6,057 nucleotides of DNA from Azoarcus sp. (GTDB lineage: Bacteria > Pseudomonadota > Gammaproteobacteria > Burkholderiales > Rhodocyclaceae), in NCBI GenBank assembly GCA_031282905.1, contig JAITCV010000047.1, forward strand, positions 1 to 6,057, read 5' to 3'. Within the stretch, counting starts at the first letter, position 1. Each line of letters opens with the position of its first letter. The position numbers and the translations under genes are program-made. Shown piece by piece: positions 5,420 through 6,057 of the stretch. Under the pieces are notes generated by a model. That model was not told the origin of the DNA. It ran no database searches and saw only the letters and a list, made by a program, of their open reading frames with translations.

Positions 5420-5446
5420 TTTGAACCTGCCACCAGGAGAACTCTC

Positions 5447-5548
5447 ATGAGTTTCGACGAAGTTGCCAATATGGCGAATGTGCCAAACAGCAGGGAATCT
5501 TTCACCATTCATGGAGTTCACCAATGCTTCGCTTTTTTCTCTTTGTGA
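5447..5548 (+). CDS. Small ORF (33 aa) with a strong RBS, overlapping the start of the exported-protein gene
   Basis: The frame MSFDEVANMANVPNSRESF...FAFFSL starts at ATG 5447, six bases after AGGAGA (5435-5440), the best ribosome binding site in this part of the window. It stops at TGA 5546-5548, 25 nt inside the next gene, which is read in another frame. The arrangement suits a leader peptide or upstream ORF whose translation opens or limits the downstream start. The peptide resembles nothing I know, has no membrane segment and no run of regulatory codons, so an amino-acid attenuator is not indicated. It lies just after the transposase scar and might instead be the head of a gene disrupted by that insertion. 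Coding status is uncertain. Confidence 0.35.
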   Translation: MSFDEVANMANVPNSRESFTIHGVHQCFAFFSL

Positions 5549-6057
5549 TTGGTGTAATGGTGACCAGCGCGAGTGTTGCCGAGGACATTTCTTCGTGCCC
5601 CGGTAACGCGGTGCCGATCCAGATCATGACGCCAGGGGACAAGATCCAGCTCTCTGCTGCTGGAATCACCCCCCTGCATTTTCGTGCCTTCGTGGAAGAC
5701 GTTACGGAGCGCATCAATTCCTGGGTGACCAGAAACAATTTTTGCGTAGACGGCGCCAAGGACATGGAAAGCATGCACAGCGCCGAAAGTGGGCAGCGCT
5801 CCCTGCTTCAATTTGTGTACTGGGGGCTTTCGGACCGCGAGTACCTCATTCCGGCCATGCCGTCCACTGGATGGCATGGCGGCACCCTCTGCCGGATTTC
5901 CAGCCCGTGGATAGACCTTGTTGTCGAACGGAAACCGGCTCCGCAGGTCGTCGGCATTGTGCGCTGGAATGAACGTCAACTGCTTGCCGACCAAGCGGTG
6001 CTGGCCGGGGCGCGTAATGTGCCGCCAGGCGTGGCAATGCCGCTGAAAGATGGCGAA
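5524..6057 (+). CDS. Unrecognised exported protein (3' end outside window)
   Basis: The frame is open from ATG 5524 to the last base, 178 residues, with no stop, so it continues beyond the window. The N-terminus MLRFFLFVIGVMVTSASVA is a typical Sec signal peptide (Arg3, a hydrophobic core, small residues SVA before Glu20), with cleavage likely after Ala19. The mature part has Cys25, Cys74 and Cys123, and at least two could form a periplasmic disulfide. It has a helical-looking segment FRAFVEDVTERINSWV (53-68) and aromatic-rich stretches LLQFVYWGLSDREYLIPAMP and TGWHGGTLCR. No recognised domain or catalytic motif is visible. GGAG at 5513-5516, seven bases upstream, supports the start. The gene overlaps the small ORF by 25 nt, which hints at coupling. 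The function is unknown, and the missing C-terminus may hold the identifying domain. Confidence 0.8.
   Translation, partial: MLRFFLFVIGVMVTSASVAEDISSCPGNAVPIQIMTPGDKIQLSAAGITPLHFRAFVEDVTERINSWVTRNNFCVDGAKDMESMHSAESGQRSLLQFVYWGLSDREYLIPAMPSTGWHGGTLCRISSPWIDLVVERKPAPQVVGIVRWNERQLLADQAVLAGARNVPPGVAMPLKDGE

Overview
The window looks like a chromosomal segment of a GC-rich betaproteobacterium. The RpoA C-terminus (ending in a LENWPPAGLERLG-type tail), the L17 protein and RapZ (with LPNPYY, GCTGGQHRS and a VLVRHR tail) all read like betaproteobacterial versions. This is a judgement from remembered family sequences, not from a search. All convincing genes are on the + strand.

Layout. Positions 1-1044 are the end of the alpha/L17 ribosomal operon (partial rpoA, then rplQ), closed by a 16-bp perfect-stem terminator at 1061-1099. 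Positions 1144-2623 hold galE and a GNAT acetyltransferase, almost contiguous. Positions 2624-2878 are a non-coding stretch with a TATAAT element, a tandem 10-mer, a foldable three-way junction and a T7 tract just before rapZ. Positions 2879-4633 are a tight overlapping cluster: rapZ, a membrane-anchored NusG-domain-II protein and a Gx-transporter/heptaprenyl diphosphate synthase component I family membrane protein. Positions 4634-4717 are a short promoter-like leader. Positions 4718-5302 encode a DUF457-type membrane-associated metal-dependent hydrolase. Positions 5303-5446 contain a tiny IS5-family transposase remnant. A 33-codon small ORF with a strong Shine-Dalgarno site (5447-5548) then overlaps the start of an unrecognised exported protein, which runs off the window end (5524-6057).

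How it fits together. GalE carries cysteine where E. coli GalE has Tyr299, which suggests an epimerase that also handles N-acetylated UDP-sugars. RapZ is linked to amino-sugar (GlmS) control in E. coli, but here it lacks the basic C-terminal tail and the His190 of the E. coli protein, and it has no PTS genes beside it. The NusG-II and Gx-transporter pair resembles a two-gene module that I recall from Firmicutes flavin-based electron-transfer and prenyl-quinone loci. The least explained parts are the structured rapZ leader and the accessory end from 5303 onward, which shows signs of insertion-sequence activity.
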